Counted from the stretch's first letter, positions 8,780 to 17,390 are shown. The stretch is 38,237 bases of DNA from Novacetimonas maltaceti (GCF_002906255.1 NZ_POTC01000029.1:1-38237); one strand, 5' to 3'. Made by a program: numbers and translations. Notes: generated by a model not told the origin, from the sequence alone.

Positions 8780-9145
8780 GCTGCGTTTCTCTCTGTAGTT
8801 CACATGCACCGTGCGGGTGACAGGACATCCCCTTTCCCGCAGGCCAAGTGCGTCATTCTTCAGCATGAAAATCCGGAGAAATTCCATGCTGCGTCATGAT
8901 TTATTCACAGAGGTTTGTAATTGAAAAGCCGTACTGTCTCATTCCTGAGACAGGACGCGGACACGCCCCCATTCCACCCCATCCGGGCAAGACAATGCTG
9001 TCCCGTCGCTATGGACGGCAACGGGTCAAGGGAGGTTTCACGCGCTGTTGGAAGGGGCACCTTCCGGGCCGCGAAGGCGTCGCAGTGCGGGCATGCCGGA
9101 CGGGACCGCGCATGCAGGAGGTTCAGTGGCGTGTCGCGAAAGACC
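8780..9145. other. 366-bp intergenic stretch upstream of the PQQ dehydrogenase
   Basis: No convincing gene. It must carry the dehydrogenase promoter near 8780-8940, where base composition falls (8895-8935 is AT-rich). A hairpin lies at 8934-8953. The remainder up to 9145 is GC-rich and featureless to me. Confidence 0.5.
8934..8953 (-). terminator. Hairpin between the sulfotransferase and PQQ dehydrogenase
   Basis: CTGTCTCA (8934-8941) and TGAGACAG (8946-8953) form a perfect 8-bp stem with a TTCC loop. On the minus strand a CTTTTC stretch follows six bases on. It could end the sulfotransferase transcript, or be an operator for the dehydrogenase. Confidence 0.4.
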
Positions 9146-9739
9146 CTATCGGAACCTGTCGGCCTCTTTGAGGCTGCGGGCATAAAGCACGGCATCCTGC
9201 CGGTAGAACGCATGGATGCGCGCCGTCTGGCGTGCGGTCAGGACAATATCCTTGCGGGCACTTTCATTCAGGTGCCGGATCGGCACGTCGCGGAAGGCCG
9301 GCAGAATCCTGTGCAGGTTCCCGACAGCCTGCATGGGAACCAGATGATCCACCAGAAGGTGATCCGAGCGGTCATTCACATACCATGACTGCGGACGGAA
9401 AATATGATCCATTTCATAGACCGAAGCGGCGTTCTCGACATGGTCGAGCGCATCGTCCACCGAACGGAAGTTCATGTAGCGCTCGCGAAACGTGTCCACG
9501 ACCTGCCTGTGACGTCCGCCCCCTGCCCTGGCGTAACAGTAGGATGAGACGAAACGCGCGACAGGATCACGCATGATGGCAACGCTGGGCAGGCGGCGCA
9601 GGGCTTCGGGCGCGGTCGTGGCAAAGAAATGCATCGTTTCATGCAGCATGGGACGGCCATAAAGCGCCGTTGCAATAGATGTGCCCGCATTTTTGGGCAC
9701 ATGTATGAACAGCACGCCCCGCCGCGTGATCAGTTCCAT
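9146..9739 (-). CDS. Small sulfotransferase-family protein
   Basis: A 197-aa protein with both PAPS-binding elements of the Sulfotransfer_2 (carbohydrate sulfotransferase-like) family near their usual places: the 5'-phosphosulfate loop in FIHVPKNAGTSIATALYG (residues 11-28) and the 3'-phosphate element in AIMRDPVARFVSSYCYAR (about 54-71). The tail FYRQDAVLYARSLKEADRF fits the usual FYxxDxxLY ending. Members transfer sulfate from PAPS to sugars or other hydroxyls. Some bacterial members act on surface polysaccharide or lipid, but here no glycosyltransferase or PAPS gene is nearby, so the substrate is unknown. It lacks a signal peptide. The ATG at 9739 has no strong ribosome binding site. It stands alone between two gene-poor stretches, which may reflect transfer. 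Confidence 0.75.
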   Translation of the reverse strand: MELITRRGVLFIHVPKNAGTSIATALYGRPMLHETMHFFATTAPEALRRLPSVAIMRDPVARFVSSYCYARAGGGRHRQVVDTFRERYMNFRSVDDALDHVENAASVYEMDHIFRPQSWYVNDRSDHLLVDHLVPMQAVGNLHRILPAFRDVPIRHLNESARKDIVLTARQTARIHAFYRQDAVLYARSLKEADRFR

Positions 9740-10565
9740 CCGTGCCCGGCGCTTGCGTCCATGGGGAATGTGGATCCCACGGTCCGCCGCCCATTAGTGA
9801 AAGTCCGAAGGCAGCTGAAAACCCAGCCTGCGTGTCATGGAATGAAACAGGGTCTGCGGTAATGGGAACTGGGAAACCCTGTGTCGCGGATTTACGGAAC
9901 ATTCCGACGTGGGGCTGTCAGTTCTCATGTGATATGGCGATCTCTTGCTGGGATGAACTGCGGAAAGGGATATTCCGCAAGTGCAAAAAACCTATCATGT
10001 CCCCGGATAAAATCGAGACCCACGCAAGCCGCTGTTACTTTATTTTGCATAAAAATTACATGGGAGCTTCCCTTCGTTGCCTTCAGGAACGCCCGGATTC
10101 TGACATGATTTGAAATCTATATTTTGAAATATTACCCCTGATTTTGGATATGGTCAGGGATGCCGTTTTTCATTATGCTGGTGCACCGGCAGTTTCGCGC
10201 GAAATTTCCCGCTTGGGAAATGGCGGGGTCCGCGCACTCCCCCCCCCGACAAGCGGGTCGGGCCATGTTTCGTGACCTGCCTGCCCCACATTCGCATCAG
10301 GGATAGAATGTCCGGCCCGTCGGCACCCCAAGGGCATCGACCTTCAGGCCGTGCCAACGATGCCTCCAGCAAAGCTTGAGTGTAAAAATGACCTGCATCC
10401 AATCGGGACGGAAGGCATGATGCCGGGCCATGCAATGGCATGAGCGGGTGGCCCTGCCTGTCACGCCAGCGCCCGACACCCCCTTGCGTGGCATGACAAT
10501 CAGCATGGAATTATCGTCATGTGCGATAACATCTCACCGACACATGTCCCATCAGGCCATCTTTC
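9740..10565. other. 826-bp gene-free stretch with an AT-rich island
   Basis: I see no coding frame with believable protein or ribosome binding site. About 9885-10165 is clearly richer in A and T than the rest of the window. Small hairpins are present: GCGGAA/TTCCGC (9960-9978), ATTTCCC/GGGAAAT (10204-10221) and CCCGAC/GTCGGG (10245-10262). A run of nine C residues lies at 10239-10247. It may be a decayed gene or remnant of inserted DNA. Confidence 0.5.
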
Positions 10566-11351
10566 TTATGCCGCTTCGACAAACTGCTGCATCAGGTGCA
10601 GGAATTCCGCCGGGGCCTGTGCATGCACCCAGTGCCCGGCATCGGGTATGATGTCCAGTTGGTAGTGGGGAAACAGTTGCCGCATGACGGGATGGTTGGC
10701 CTGCTGGATATAGCGTGACCGCCCGCCCGCGATAAACAGCGTCGGGCCATCATAATGAATTCCCGCCGCCAGTGCCGGCCACCCGACGATTGCGGGCATG
10801 GAGCGTGCGATTTCATGAATGCCGATGTTCCAGTGCGGATGCTCCCCCAGGTCAAGGTTCATCATCATCAGGTCACGCACCGGTTTTTCCGCGATGTCAT
10901 GGGCCAGCAGCGCATCGGCCCCTGCCCGGTCCAGAAAATCGGGCAGGGACAGGTCGGCCATCCTGCGGGCCAACTGGTCCGACTGTGCAAAGCCGCCCTG
11001 CGCCGGGGCGATATCGGCCACCAGCAGGGAATGCACGTCCGTGGGGTAGGACAGGGCCAGCATCATCGCCGCCTTCCCGCCCATCGAATGACCAACGACC
11101 GTGGCGGGCAGCGCATCATGGGCAGACAGTGTCTCACGCACATCGGCGGCAAGGGTGGGATAGTCCATGGGGCCGTGCGGGCTTTTGCCATGGTTGCGCA
11201 GGTCAAGCGCCAGCGTCCGCCGTGTGGCCGCCATGCGGCGCTGGAAAAACCCGAAATTGCGCCCACGCCCGAACAGGCCATGAAGGAAAACGACAGGCGG
11301 CCGTGACAGGTCGCCATTTTCAGGACCCAGTTCAATCGTATTGAGCAACAT
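10566..11351 (-). CDS. Alpha/beta hydrolase, YbfF-type esterase
   Basis: 261 aa. The alpha/beta-hydrolase core is complete: oxyanion region VVFLHGLFGRGRNFG, LDLRNHGKSPHG, nucleophile elbow VVGHSMGGKAAMML (Ser about residue 88), ADIAPAQGG, and the late catalytic His in DAGHWVHAQAP. These phrases match E. coli YbfF, a small cytosolic esterase acting on short acyl esters including acyl-CoA-like compounds. The ATG at 11351 (MLLNTIELG) is chosen because it places the HGLFG loop at the usual distance; the frame stays open to 11666 but the extra part looks non-coding. It is divergent from the IclR regulator. Confidence 0.85.
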   Translation of the reverse strand: MLLNTIELGPENGDLSRPPVVFLHGLFGRGRNFGFFQRRMAATRRTLALDLRNHGKSPHGPMDYPTLAADVRETLSAHDALPATVVGHSMGGKAAMMLALSYPTDVHSLLVADIAPAQGGFAQSDQLARRMADLSLPDFLDRAGADALLAHDIAEKPVRDLMMMNLDLGEHPHWNIGIHEIARSMPAIVGWPALAAGIHYDGPTLFIAGGRSRYIQQANHPVMRQLFPHYQLDIIPDAGHWVHAQAPAEFLHLMQQFVEAA

Positions 11352-11405
11352 GGGCAAGCAAACTCCGTTTTTCCATCTGGCCTGTCCGCCCATCCTAGGG
11401 TAATC

Positions 11406-11419
11406 GGCGCCATGGTGCC
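11406..11419. promoter_or_regulatory. Imperfect palindrome between the esterase and IclR genes
   Basis: GGCGCCATGGTGCC is a 14-bp palindrome with one mismatched pair, in the divergent gap between the esterase (start 11351) and IclR (start 11527). IclR proteins often bind such short palindromes next to their own gene, so it is a candidate operator. Evidence is position and symmetry only. Confidence 0.3.
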
Positions 11420-11526
11420 TGTCATAAATTTGTGGGGATGGACGGGGCCGGGAACTGACGGTGGAATCCGCGTATGTTGCGCTGTATGGCACGTCTCGAT
11501 CTGCGCCGGATGGCAAGGGATATATC

Positions 11527-12258
11527 GTGGGAAACACGCCAAGACTGATCCAGTCCATCGAACGCTCGGCCGCCATCCTGGAGATCATTGCGCAGGAAGG
11601 CGGCGCGGCAAGGCTCCAGCGGATCGCGAGCATATCGGGGATCGGCAAGACCACGGTACACAACATCCTCCAGACCCTGGACCAGCTGGGCTATGTGCAG
11701 CGGCGGGCAGGCGACATGCGTTACCATCTTGGCGGGCGCATCCTGAACCTTGCGCGCATTGCGGGCGACGACAACACCCTGCGCGCGCGGCTGAGGCCGA
11801 TGCTGGAGGCCATCGCCCGCGAAAGTGGCGCCACGGCATGGCTTGCAGTGCCCAGCGGGGACGAGGCGACCTACCTTGACATCGTCGATGTCGCGAACCC
11901 GGCGATGGTCACGTCAGGGATCCGCCGGCGCGAAAGGCTTGAGGGATCGGCCGTGGGGCTGGTCTTCCTTGCCTTCGTGCCGGGACTGGGAAAACGCGTG
12001 CTGGCCACCCGCGCCAATGCGCTTGGGGAAGATATCCTGACCCAGATCGATGCCGTCAGGACGCGGGGCTATGCGCTCGACCTTGAGGCCTACCAGTCAG
12101 GGCTGAACGGGGTTGCCATCCCGTGGCGCGAAAATGGCGAAGTCCGGGCCAGCATCTGCCTGACGGGATCTGCCGCGCAGTTTCCCCGCCACAGGCTGAC
12201 ACGCATGGCCTGGATGATGATGCGGCACGCCGAAGGGATCGCGGTTCAACAATGCTGA
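11527..12258 (+). CDS. IclR family transcriptional regulator
   Basis: 243 aa from GTG 11527, or 265 aa from GTG 11461. I prefer 11527 because AAGGGA lies about eight bases upstream and because IclR proteins begin just before the winged helix (SIERSAAILEIIAQ). The N-terminal HTH covers roughly residues 8-65 (LQRIASISGIGKTTVHNILQ). The remainder is the IclR effector domain, with ATAWLAVPSGDEATYLDIVD and the late GVAIPWRENGEVRASICLTG. Such proteins sense small organic acids or aromatics. The GlcG-like protein and MFS transporter follow on the same strand and are the probable regulon. Confidence 0.88.
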   Translation: MGNTPRLIQSIERSAAILEIIAQEGGAARLQRIASISGIGKTTVHNILQTLDQLGYVQRRAGDMRYHLGGRILNLARIAGDDNTLRARLRPMLEAIARESGATAWLAVPSGDEATYLDIVDVANPAMVTSGIRRRERLEGSAVGLVFLAFVPGLGKRVLATRANALGEDILTQIDAVRTRGYALDLEAYQSGLNGVAIPWRENGEVRASICLTGSAAQFPRHRLTRMAWMMMRHAEGIAVQQC

Positions 12259-12339
12259 ATAAACGGATTTTCTGATCTCCGGCATGTTCCCTCGCCCATG
12301 ATGGTGATTATTGTGCGCTTTTCATCCACAAAAGCGGTC

Positions 12340-12747
12340 ATGGACGCAATGAAACTGTCTTGTGCCACATTGATACTGAATACAGCACTGGCCGAAGCGC
12401 AGAAGCGTGGTGTCAGCGTGTGCATTTCCATCGTCGATGCCGCCGCATGGCCCGTGGCCTTCATGCGCATGGATGGCGCGCCACTTGGCGTCATAGATGT
12501 CAGCAGCAAGAAGGCGCGCACGGCGGCACTGTTCCAGATGGACAGCGCGGATTTCGCGAAAGTTGCCCACCCGGACGCAGGTGCCTATACGCTGGAGAAC
12601 ACCAATGGCGGCCTGACCAGCTTTGGCGGGGGCCTGGTGCTGAAGGCGGCGGATGGCACGGTTGTGGGCGGGATCGGTGTCTCCGGCGCCGCCACGCAGG
12701 ATGACATCGACATCGCACGTATCGCGGCAAACACCCTAACGGCCTGA
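12340..12747 (+). CDS. GlcG/HbpS-like heme-binding family protein
   Basis: About 135 aa, matching the GlcG/HbpS family (DUF336): N-terminal helix MKLSCATLILNTALAEAQKRG, strand SVCISIVDAAAWPVAFMRMDGA, SSKKARTAALFQMDS, a glycine-rich loop ENTNGGLTSFGGGLVL and VVGGIGVSGAATQDD. Family members are small alpha/beta proteins; HbpS binds heme, GlcG sits in the glycolate operon, and others accompany dioxygenases or transporters. No enzymatic role is proven. The start is uncertain: ATG 12298, 12340 or 12349 are in frame, and the family alignment favours 12340/12349. It sits between IclR and the MFS gene, 22 bp before the latter. Confidence 0.8.
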   Translation: MDAMKLSCATLILNTALAEAQKRGVSVCISIVDAAAWPVAFMRMDGAPLGVIDVSSKKARTAALFQMDSADFAKVAHPDAGAYTLENTNGGLTSFGGGLVLKAADGTVVGGIGVSGAATQDDIDIARIAANTLTA

Positions 12748-12769
12748 TGGCCCCTGCCAGAGAACCCTC

Positions 12770-14005
12770 ATGACTCCTGAAACCGCACCCGCCCAGGGCA
12801 GCAGCGCGATTGTCGCCCCTCCCCACGGAAGAACCGCGGCCCTCCTTACGCTGACGTTCGGCACGTTCGTCGTTGGCACCGGGGAGTTTTCCATCATGGG
12901 AATGCTGCCGGAATTCGCGACGTCGCTTGGGCTTTCCCCCGCCGATGCCGGGTATGCCATTACCGCCTATGCGCTTGGCGTGGTGGTGGGCGCACCGCTC
13001 ATCACCATACTGGGCGCACGCCTGTCGCGGCGGGAACTGCTTTTGCTTTTGCTGCTGCTTTTCTGTTTCGGCAATATCCTGAGCATCGTCATGCCCAGCC
13101 CCGGACTGGTGGAGGTCGCACGCTTCATCACCGGCCTGCCTCATGGCGCGCTGTTCGGGATTTCCGCGCTGGTTGCCGCGTCCATGGTTGAACGCTCCCG
13201 CCGGGGATGGGCGGTCGGGCGCATCCTGTCGGGCATTGCCATCGCCACGCTGATCGGCGCGCCATTCTCGACCTTCGCCGCCGATCATATGGGCTGGCGG
13301 GTGGCCTACCTGATGATCGCCATACTGGGCTTTGTCGTGTTCCTCGGGGTCTGGCGCTACATTCCCGCCGACCGGCCCAACCGTTCGAACTCCCCCCTGC
13401 GCGAGGTCACGGCGCTGAACAATGCGCAGGTCCTGCTGACGCTTCTGACCGCGGCCATCGGGTTCGGGGGAATGTTTGCGATCTATACCTACCTGACCAG
13501 TGTCCTGCAGGATGTGACGCAGGTTCCTGAATGGCTGGTCATGGTGTTCATGGTCATCTGGGGTCTGGGCATGCTGGCTGGCGCGAATGTCGGCGCGTGG
13601 ATCGTGGACCGCAACCTTGACCTTGCGGCGATCCTGGCGCTGGCGGGCAGCGTGGCCGCCATGGTGGTCTTTCCGGTCCTGCTGCACAATACGGTCGGCC
13701 TGATGCTGGATGTCTTCCTCATCCCCGCCTTCGTCAATGCGCTCGGCCCGGCCCTGCAGACACGACTGATGGATTTCGCAGGCGATGCGCAGACGCTGGC
13801 CGCCTCGCTCAACCATTCGGCATTCAACATCGCCAATGCGCTTGGGGCCTCGCTCGGCAGCCAGCTTCTGGCGTGGCACTACGGGTATGGCTCCCTTGGC
13901 ATGGGCGGGGCACTCCTGTCGCTGGGGGGGCTTGGGGTCTATCTCCTTGCCGTGGCGATCCTGAGGAAACGCGGGATTAGCGAAGTGCGCGAACCGATTT
14001 CATGA
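12770..14005 (+). CDS. MFS transporter, DHA1 (AraJ/PbuE-like) family
   Basis: 411 aa with twelve predicted membrane helices. Helix 1 is followed by the family phrase GTGEFSIMGMLPEFATSLGLS, then ITAYALGVVVGAPLITI and loop 2-3 LGARLSRRELL. Motifs such as GLPHGALFGISALVAASMV and NHSAFNIANALGASLGSQLL fit DHA1 drug/sugar/purine exporters of the AraJ-PbuE group. The substrate is unknown; export of a toxic or excess compound is most likely. It is the last gene of the IclR-GlcG-MFS cluster and is followed by a strong hairpin at 14011. Confidence 0.88.
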   Translation: MTPETAPAQGSSAIVAPPHGRTAALLTLTFGTFVVGTGEFSIMGMLPEFATSLGLSPADAGYAITAYALGVVVGAPLITILGARLSRRELLLLLLLLFCFGNILSIVMPSPGLVEVARFITGLPHGALFGISALVAASMVERSRRGWAVGRILSGIAIATLIGAPFSTFAADHMGWRVAYLMIAILGFVVFLGVWRYIPADRPNRSNSPLREVTALNNAQVLLTLLTAAIGFGGMFAIYTYLTSVLQDVTQVPEWLVMVFMVIWGLGMLAGANVGAWIVDRNLDLAAILALAGSVAAMVVFPVLLHNTVGLMLDVFLIPAFVNALGPALQTRLMDFAGDAQTLAASLNHSAFNIANALGASLGSQLLAWHYGYGSLGMGGALLSLGGLGVYLLAVAILRKRGISEVREPIS

Positions 14006-14010
14006 TATGT

Positions 14011-14040
14011 CCCATGGCCTGCCACACGGCAGGCCATGGG
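14011..14040. terminator. Bidirectional hairpin between MFS and FMN reductase genes
   Basis: CCCATGGCCTGCC (14011-14023) and GGCAGGCCATGGG (14028-14040) form a perfect 13-bp stem with a 4-nt ACAC loop, in the 48-bp gap between two convergent genes. It begins five bases after the MFS stop. There is no U-tract on either strand, but position and stem strength suit a shared terminator. Confidence 0.65.
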
Positions 14041-14053
14041 TTGCATCCCGGCG

Positions 14054-14614
14054 TCAGGCCGCAGGAGGCTGCGGGGCCAGCCTGCGCACCAGTGCCGCCA
14101 GCGCGGCCAACTGGCGCCCAAGGAATTCCCGCGTCGCGGCATCGACCTTTCCCGCCACCTGCCCGATCATTGCTTCGGGCCTGTTGAGCACATAGGCATC
14201 GAGGAAGACGAGGCTCTGGCGCAGGTGGTACTGTGCCCTCGCCCCGCCGATCATGCCCGGCGAGGCGGTGATGATCGCTACCGGCTTTCCGGCCAGCGGT
14301 TGCGGCGACACGCGGGAGAGCCAGTCAATCGCGTTTTTCAGGACGCCGGGAACGGAATAGTTATATTCTGGCGTCACGATCACCACCGCATCCGCGCCTG
14401 CGATCTGTTGCGCCATCGCGGTTACGGGGGCGGGAAAGCCTGCCTCCTGCACATCCTGGCTATAATGGGGGAAATCACCGATGGAACCCAGCGGCGTCAC
14501 GCAGACCCCTTCCGGCGCGATCCCCGGCAGGGCGCGCGCCACGGCCGCGTTGAACGACGCCTTGCGCAGGCTGCCCAGAAGGGTGACAAAATGCAGGGAT
14601 CTGGTCGTGGTCAT
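14054..14614 (-). CDS. NADPH-dependent FMN reductase (quinone/chromate reductase type)
   Basis: 186-aa flavodoxin-like fold protein. The N-terminal FMN-phosphate loop is LLGSLRKASFNAAVARAL, and the isoalloxazine-binding stretch is TPEYNYSVPGVLKNAIDWLSR. The pattern is that of NADPH-dependent FMN/quinone reductases such as ChrR and YieF, which reduce quinones, azo dyes or chromate with two electrons and protect against redox stress. The ATG at 14614 is preferred over 14740 because AAGGAG lies nine bases upstream and the family begins here. It is convergent with the MFS gene. Confidence 0.88.
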   Translation of the reverse strand: MTTTRSLHFVTLLGSLRKASFNAAVARALPGIAPEGVCVTPLGSIGDFPHYSQDVQEAGFPAPVTAMAQQIAGADAVVIVTPEYNYSVPGVLKNAIDWLSRVSPQPLAGKPVAIITASPGMIGGARAQYHLRQSLVFLDAYVLNRPEAMIGQVAGKVDAATREFLGRQLAALAALVRRLAPQPPAA

Positions 14615-14952
14615 GTCTGCTCTCCTTGAAATGACGTTTGCGCCGGTATGACAACCTGCGGCACTGGACGGGCGGGCATGGCTGCGGGCATGCTTGTGAC
14701 ACCGTGGGGTTTTCGCATATATGCCCGTAACATGACGCATCCCTCATGCCGGAAGGCCGGTTGCCTCCCTCTGCCATCCATACAGCCTGCACTGTCGCGT
14801 GCGTTCCATGAAGATTTCGAGATGGGATGCTGCGTTCCACCAGCAGGACACGACGCGCCTTGCCATCGCGCTGCGGCAGGACCGGCGACAGCCACGCCAC
14901 GACCGTTCGCCCGGATGGAACCCGCACACCTGACGGGAGGTCCGTGGCCGAC

Positions 14953-15894
14953 ATGGTGAGACTGGCAGTCGCGGAAGGGGAGCGGGCTGATTTCCCCAGT
15001 TGGGCGCGGGAACTGGCCATCCATGCCCCGGATCTGGAGGTCGTCTGGTGGGAAGACGCGCTGCGCGCGCCCCGTGATGTGGATTACCTGCTGGTCTGGC
15101 AGCCGGAGCATGGGCTTGCCGCCCGTTTTGCCAACCTGCGGGCGATATTGTGTGTCGGCGCCGGTGTGGACCACCTGCTGGCGGACCCTCACTGGCCGCA
15201 TGACGTGCCGCTTGTACGCATGGGGGGACGCGAAACAGCCGCCCTGATGGAAGAATACGTGACATGGGCGTGCCTTTCGCTGCTGCGCGGAACCCGGACA
15301 TGGGCATGGCAGCAGGAACGCAGGGTCTTCCATCGCAGGCTGGTCACGCGCACGGCCGCCACGACCACCGTCGGGATCATGGGCATGGGACATCTGGGGG
15401 CTCAGGTGGCGCAACGGCTGCGCGATTTCGGCTTTCAGGTGCGTGGCTGGTCCCGTCGCCGGCGTGACCTTGCCAACATCCGCTCATTTGCCGGACAGGC
15501 GGAACTGGCGGATTTCCTTGCGGGAGTGGACATCCTTGTCTCCCTCCTGCCCAACACCGCGCAGACCCGCAACCTGATTGACGCGGACCTGCTGTCGCAA
15601 CTTCCACCCGGCGCGGCGCTGGTGAATGCCGGGCGGGGGGAACAGGTGTGCGAGGACGGCCTGCTTGCGGCGCTGGGGCGCGGTCACCTGTCCGGCGCGG
15701 TGCTGGATGTCTTTCGCGAGGAACCGCTGCCGCCGGATTCCGCGCTGTGGGGGCATCCCGCCATTACGATCACCCCCCACGCCGCATCCGAGGCCTCCCG
15801 CGCGGAGCAGTCGGCCTATCTGGCGCAGGTCATTCACGAAATCGAGCACGGTGGAACGCCTGCCCTTCTCTATCATGCGGAGCGCGGATATTAG
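14953..15894 (+). CDS. D-2-hydroxyacid dehydrogenase (glyoxylate/hydroxypyruvate reductase A-like)
   Basis: 313 aa. The NAD(P)-binding motif is TVGIMGMGHLGAQVAQ (about residue 142), and the catalytic trio are Arg in LVNAGRGEQVCED (about 227), Glu in VFREEPLPPDS (about 256) and His in ITITPHAASEAS (about 276). The lack of a long N-terminal extension and the WxP-type ending fit GhrA rather than phosphoglycerate dehydrogenase. It reduces glyoxylate, hydroxypyruvate or similar 2-keto acids to D-2-hydroxyacids. Start: ATG 14953 with GGGAGG twelve bases upstream, or GTG 14944 with it only three bases upstream. The frame extends back to 14827 but that part looks non-coding. The transglycosylase gene begins shortly after. 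Confidence 0.85.
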   Translation: MVRLAVAEGERADFPSWARELAIHAPDLEVVWWEDALRAPRDVDYLLVWQPEHGLAARFANLRAILCVGAGVDHLLADPHWPHDVPLVRMGGRETAALMEEYVTWACLSLLRGTRTWAWQQERRVFHRRLVTRTAATTTVGIMGMGHLGAQVAQRLRDFGFQVRGWSRRRRDLANIRSFAGQAELADFLAGVDILVSLLPNTAQTRNLIDADLLSQLPPGAALVNAGRGEQVCEDGLLAALGRGHLSGAVLDVFREEPLPPDSALWGHPAITITPHAASEASRAEQSAYLAQVIHEIEHGGTPALLYHAERGY

Positions 15895-15937
15895 GAAAGG
15901 GCCAGACTGCGCCGTGTCGGCAATGCAGTCCCACAGG

Positions 15938-17086
15938 ATGACGAGACATGCGCCAATGCTGACTGACCGTACGGGACTGGCCGCCAACCTGATACCGGGA
16001 ATGGTTCTGGGGCTGCTGCTGGGACTGGGGGCATGCACCACCACCCCGTCCACGATGCGGCCATCCCTGGCCGACGGGCAGCGCATCTATCGCGCACCGG
16101 GAACGGCGGATGACCCATGGGGGCCGTATATCCAGCAGGCGGCGCGGCAGTATTCCGTGCCCGAAACATGGATCCGGGCCGTCATGCAGCAGGAATCCGG
16201 CGGCAGGCAATATATGGATGGGCAGCTGACGACATCCAGCGCGGGCGCGATGGGACTGATGCAGTTGATGCCCGAAACCTATGCCGAAATGCAGGCGCAG
16301 TATGGGCTTGGGGGGGATCCGTACGACCCGCATGACAACATCATGGCGGGTTCGGCCTATATCCGGCAGCTTTATGACCGTTTTGGCGCCCCGGACTTTC
16401 TGGCGGCCTATAATGCCGGTCCCGGCAGGGTGGAAGAGTGGCGCAACAATGGCGAGCCCCTGCCTGATGAGACGGTACAGTATGTCGCGGCGATTACGCC
16501 CAATCTCGGGATCGGCGCTGCTCCGGTCCCCTCTCCCACGCTGCTGGCGCAGGCGGACGGGGTGAACCGGGACGCGGCGTATGTTCCGCCTGCCCCCACC
16601 TCCCCCATCAGGACGGCGGAGTCCCTGTCACGCACGGCAGATGGCTGCCTGCGTAATGCCGACGCCGCCTATGACCCTGCCGCGCCCTGCCTGATGGACC
16701 GGGACACACCACATGATGATACGCCCCCCATGAACGCAGGCGCCGTCGCGATTGCCGACAGCGGCCCCCTGCCCGATGGCACGGGTTCCGCCGGGGGACG
16801 CATGGTTCATGCCGTCAGTTACACACCTGCGCCCATGGGTCAGTGGGCCGTACAGATCGGGGCTTTTTCCACGGACATGGAGGCACGCCAGGCCCTTGAG
16901 ACGACGCGGCGGATCATCGGGGCCGGACAGGTGTCCCCTGCCGCAGTCGTGATGCCCGTTGCGGCCGCCGGCGGCACCCTCTACCGTGCCCGCTTCGTCG
17001 GGTTTGCCGCCGGTGACGCCGCCCAGGCCTGCCAGGTCCTGCAGGAACATGCGATGGCGTGCCTGACGGTTCCCGCGCATGCGTGA
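15938..17086 (+). CDS. Lipoprotein lytic transglycosylase with SLT and SPOR domains
   Basis: About 382 aa. The N-terminus carries a lipoprotein signal with lipobox LGAC (GMVLGLLLGLGAC), so it is probably anchored in the outer membrane facing the periplasm. A Slt/LysM-type transglycosylase domain follows, with the catalytic Glu in MQQESGGRQY (about residue 86), then SSAGAMGLMQLMPETYAEM and FLAAYNAGPGRVEEW. A proline-rich linker leads to a C-terminal SPOR domain (about 300-378, QWAVQIGAFSTDMEARQAL), which binds denuded glycan at the septum. The combination suggests a peptidoglycan cleaving enzyme at division sites. The start is unclear: ATG 15923, 15938 or 15956, none with a good ribosome binding site. 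The DUF333 gene follows after 28 bp. Confidence 0.86.
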   Translation: MTRHAPMLTDRTGLAANLIPGMVLGLLLGLGACTTTPSTMRPSLADGQRIYRAPGTADDPWGPYIQQAARQYSVPETWIRAVMQQESGGRQYMDGQLTTSSAGAMGLMQLMPETYAEMQAQYGLGGDPYDPHDNIMAGSAYIRQLYDRFGAPDFLAAYNAGPGRVEEWRNNGEPLPDETVQYVAAITPNLGIGAAPVPSPTLLAQADGVNRDAAYVPPAPTSPIRTAESLSRTADGCLRNADAAYDPAAPCLMDRDTPHDDTPPMNAGAVAIADSGPLPDGTGSAGGRMVHAVSYTPAPMGQWAVQIGAFSTDMEARQALETTRRIIGAGQVSPAAVVMPVAAAGGTLYRARFVGFAAGDAAQACQVLQEHAMACLTVPAHA

Positions 17087-17114
17087 CATCCCCACTCCAG
17101 ACAGGCAGGACCGT

Positions 17115-17390
17115 ATGAAACCATCTCCGGGCCTTGTGGCCGCCATGCTCCTCTCCCTGGTTTCGGGCGGGTGCGCACCCCATAAGGAGCCTTCCCACAT
17201 GACCGATCAGGACACGTCCCATAACCGGCCCATCGGCATGCCCAACCCGGCGTCCGCCCACTGCGTCGCGATCGGGGGGCGGCTGGAACTGCGGAACACG
17301 GCGAACGGAACGCTCGGGATCTGCCACCTGCCCAATGGAACGGAGATGGAGGAATGGGCCCTGTTCCGCAGGGACCGGGCACCGCAATAG
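17115..17390 (+). CDS. DUF333 lipoprotein
   Basis: 91 aa. The signal peptide MKPSPGLVAAMLLSLVSGGC ends in a lipobox-like SGGC. The mature part contains the DUF333 core, GMPNPASAHCVAIGGRLEL through GICHLPNGTEMEEWALFR, as in E. coli YoaF-like and putative hemolysin proteins. The molecular function of DUF333 is not known. The ATG at 17115 is preferred over 17079, which would overlap the transglycosylase. It probably belongs to the same transcript as the transglycosylase, placing it in the cell envelope. Confidence 0.8.
   Translation: MKPSPGLVAAMLLSLVSGGCAPHKEPSHMTDQDTSHNRPIGMPNPASAHCVAIGGRLELRNTANGTLGICHLPNGTEMEEWALFRRDRAPQ

Noticed and set aside
9742-10113. 123-codon plus-strand frame in the gap after the sulfotransferase
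   Set aside because: No domain, cysteine- and serine-scattered composition, and it spans a sharp composition change.
10239-10247. C9 run as a phase-variation switch
   Set aside because: It lies in no gene and not clearly in a promoter spacer, so a switching role has no support; kept only as part of the gap description.
12500-13879. 459-codon minus-strand frame opposite the MFS transporter
   Set aside because: Antisense to a clear transporter, with Gln/Arg/His-rich low-information sequence and no ribosome binding site. It is the mirror of a hydrophobic protein.
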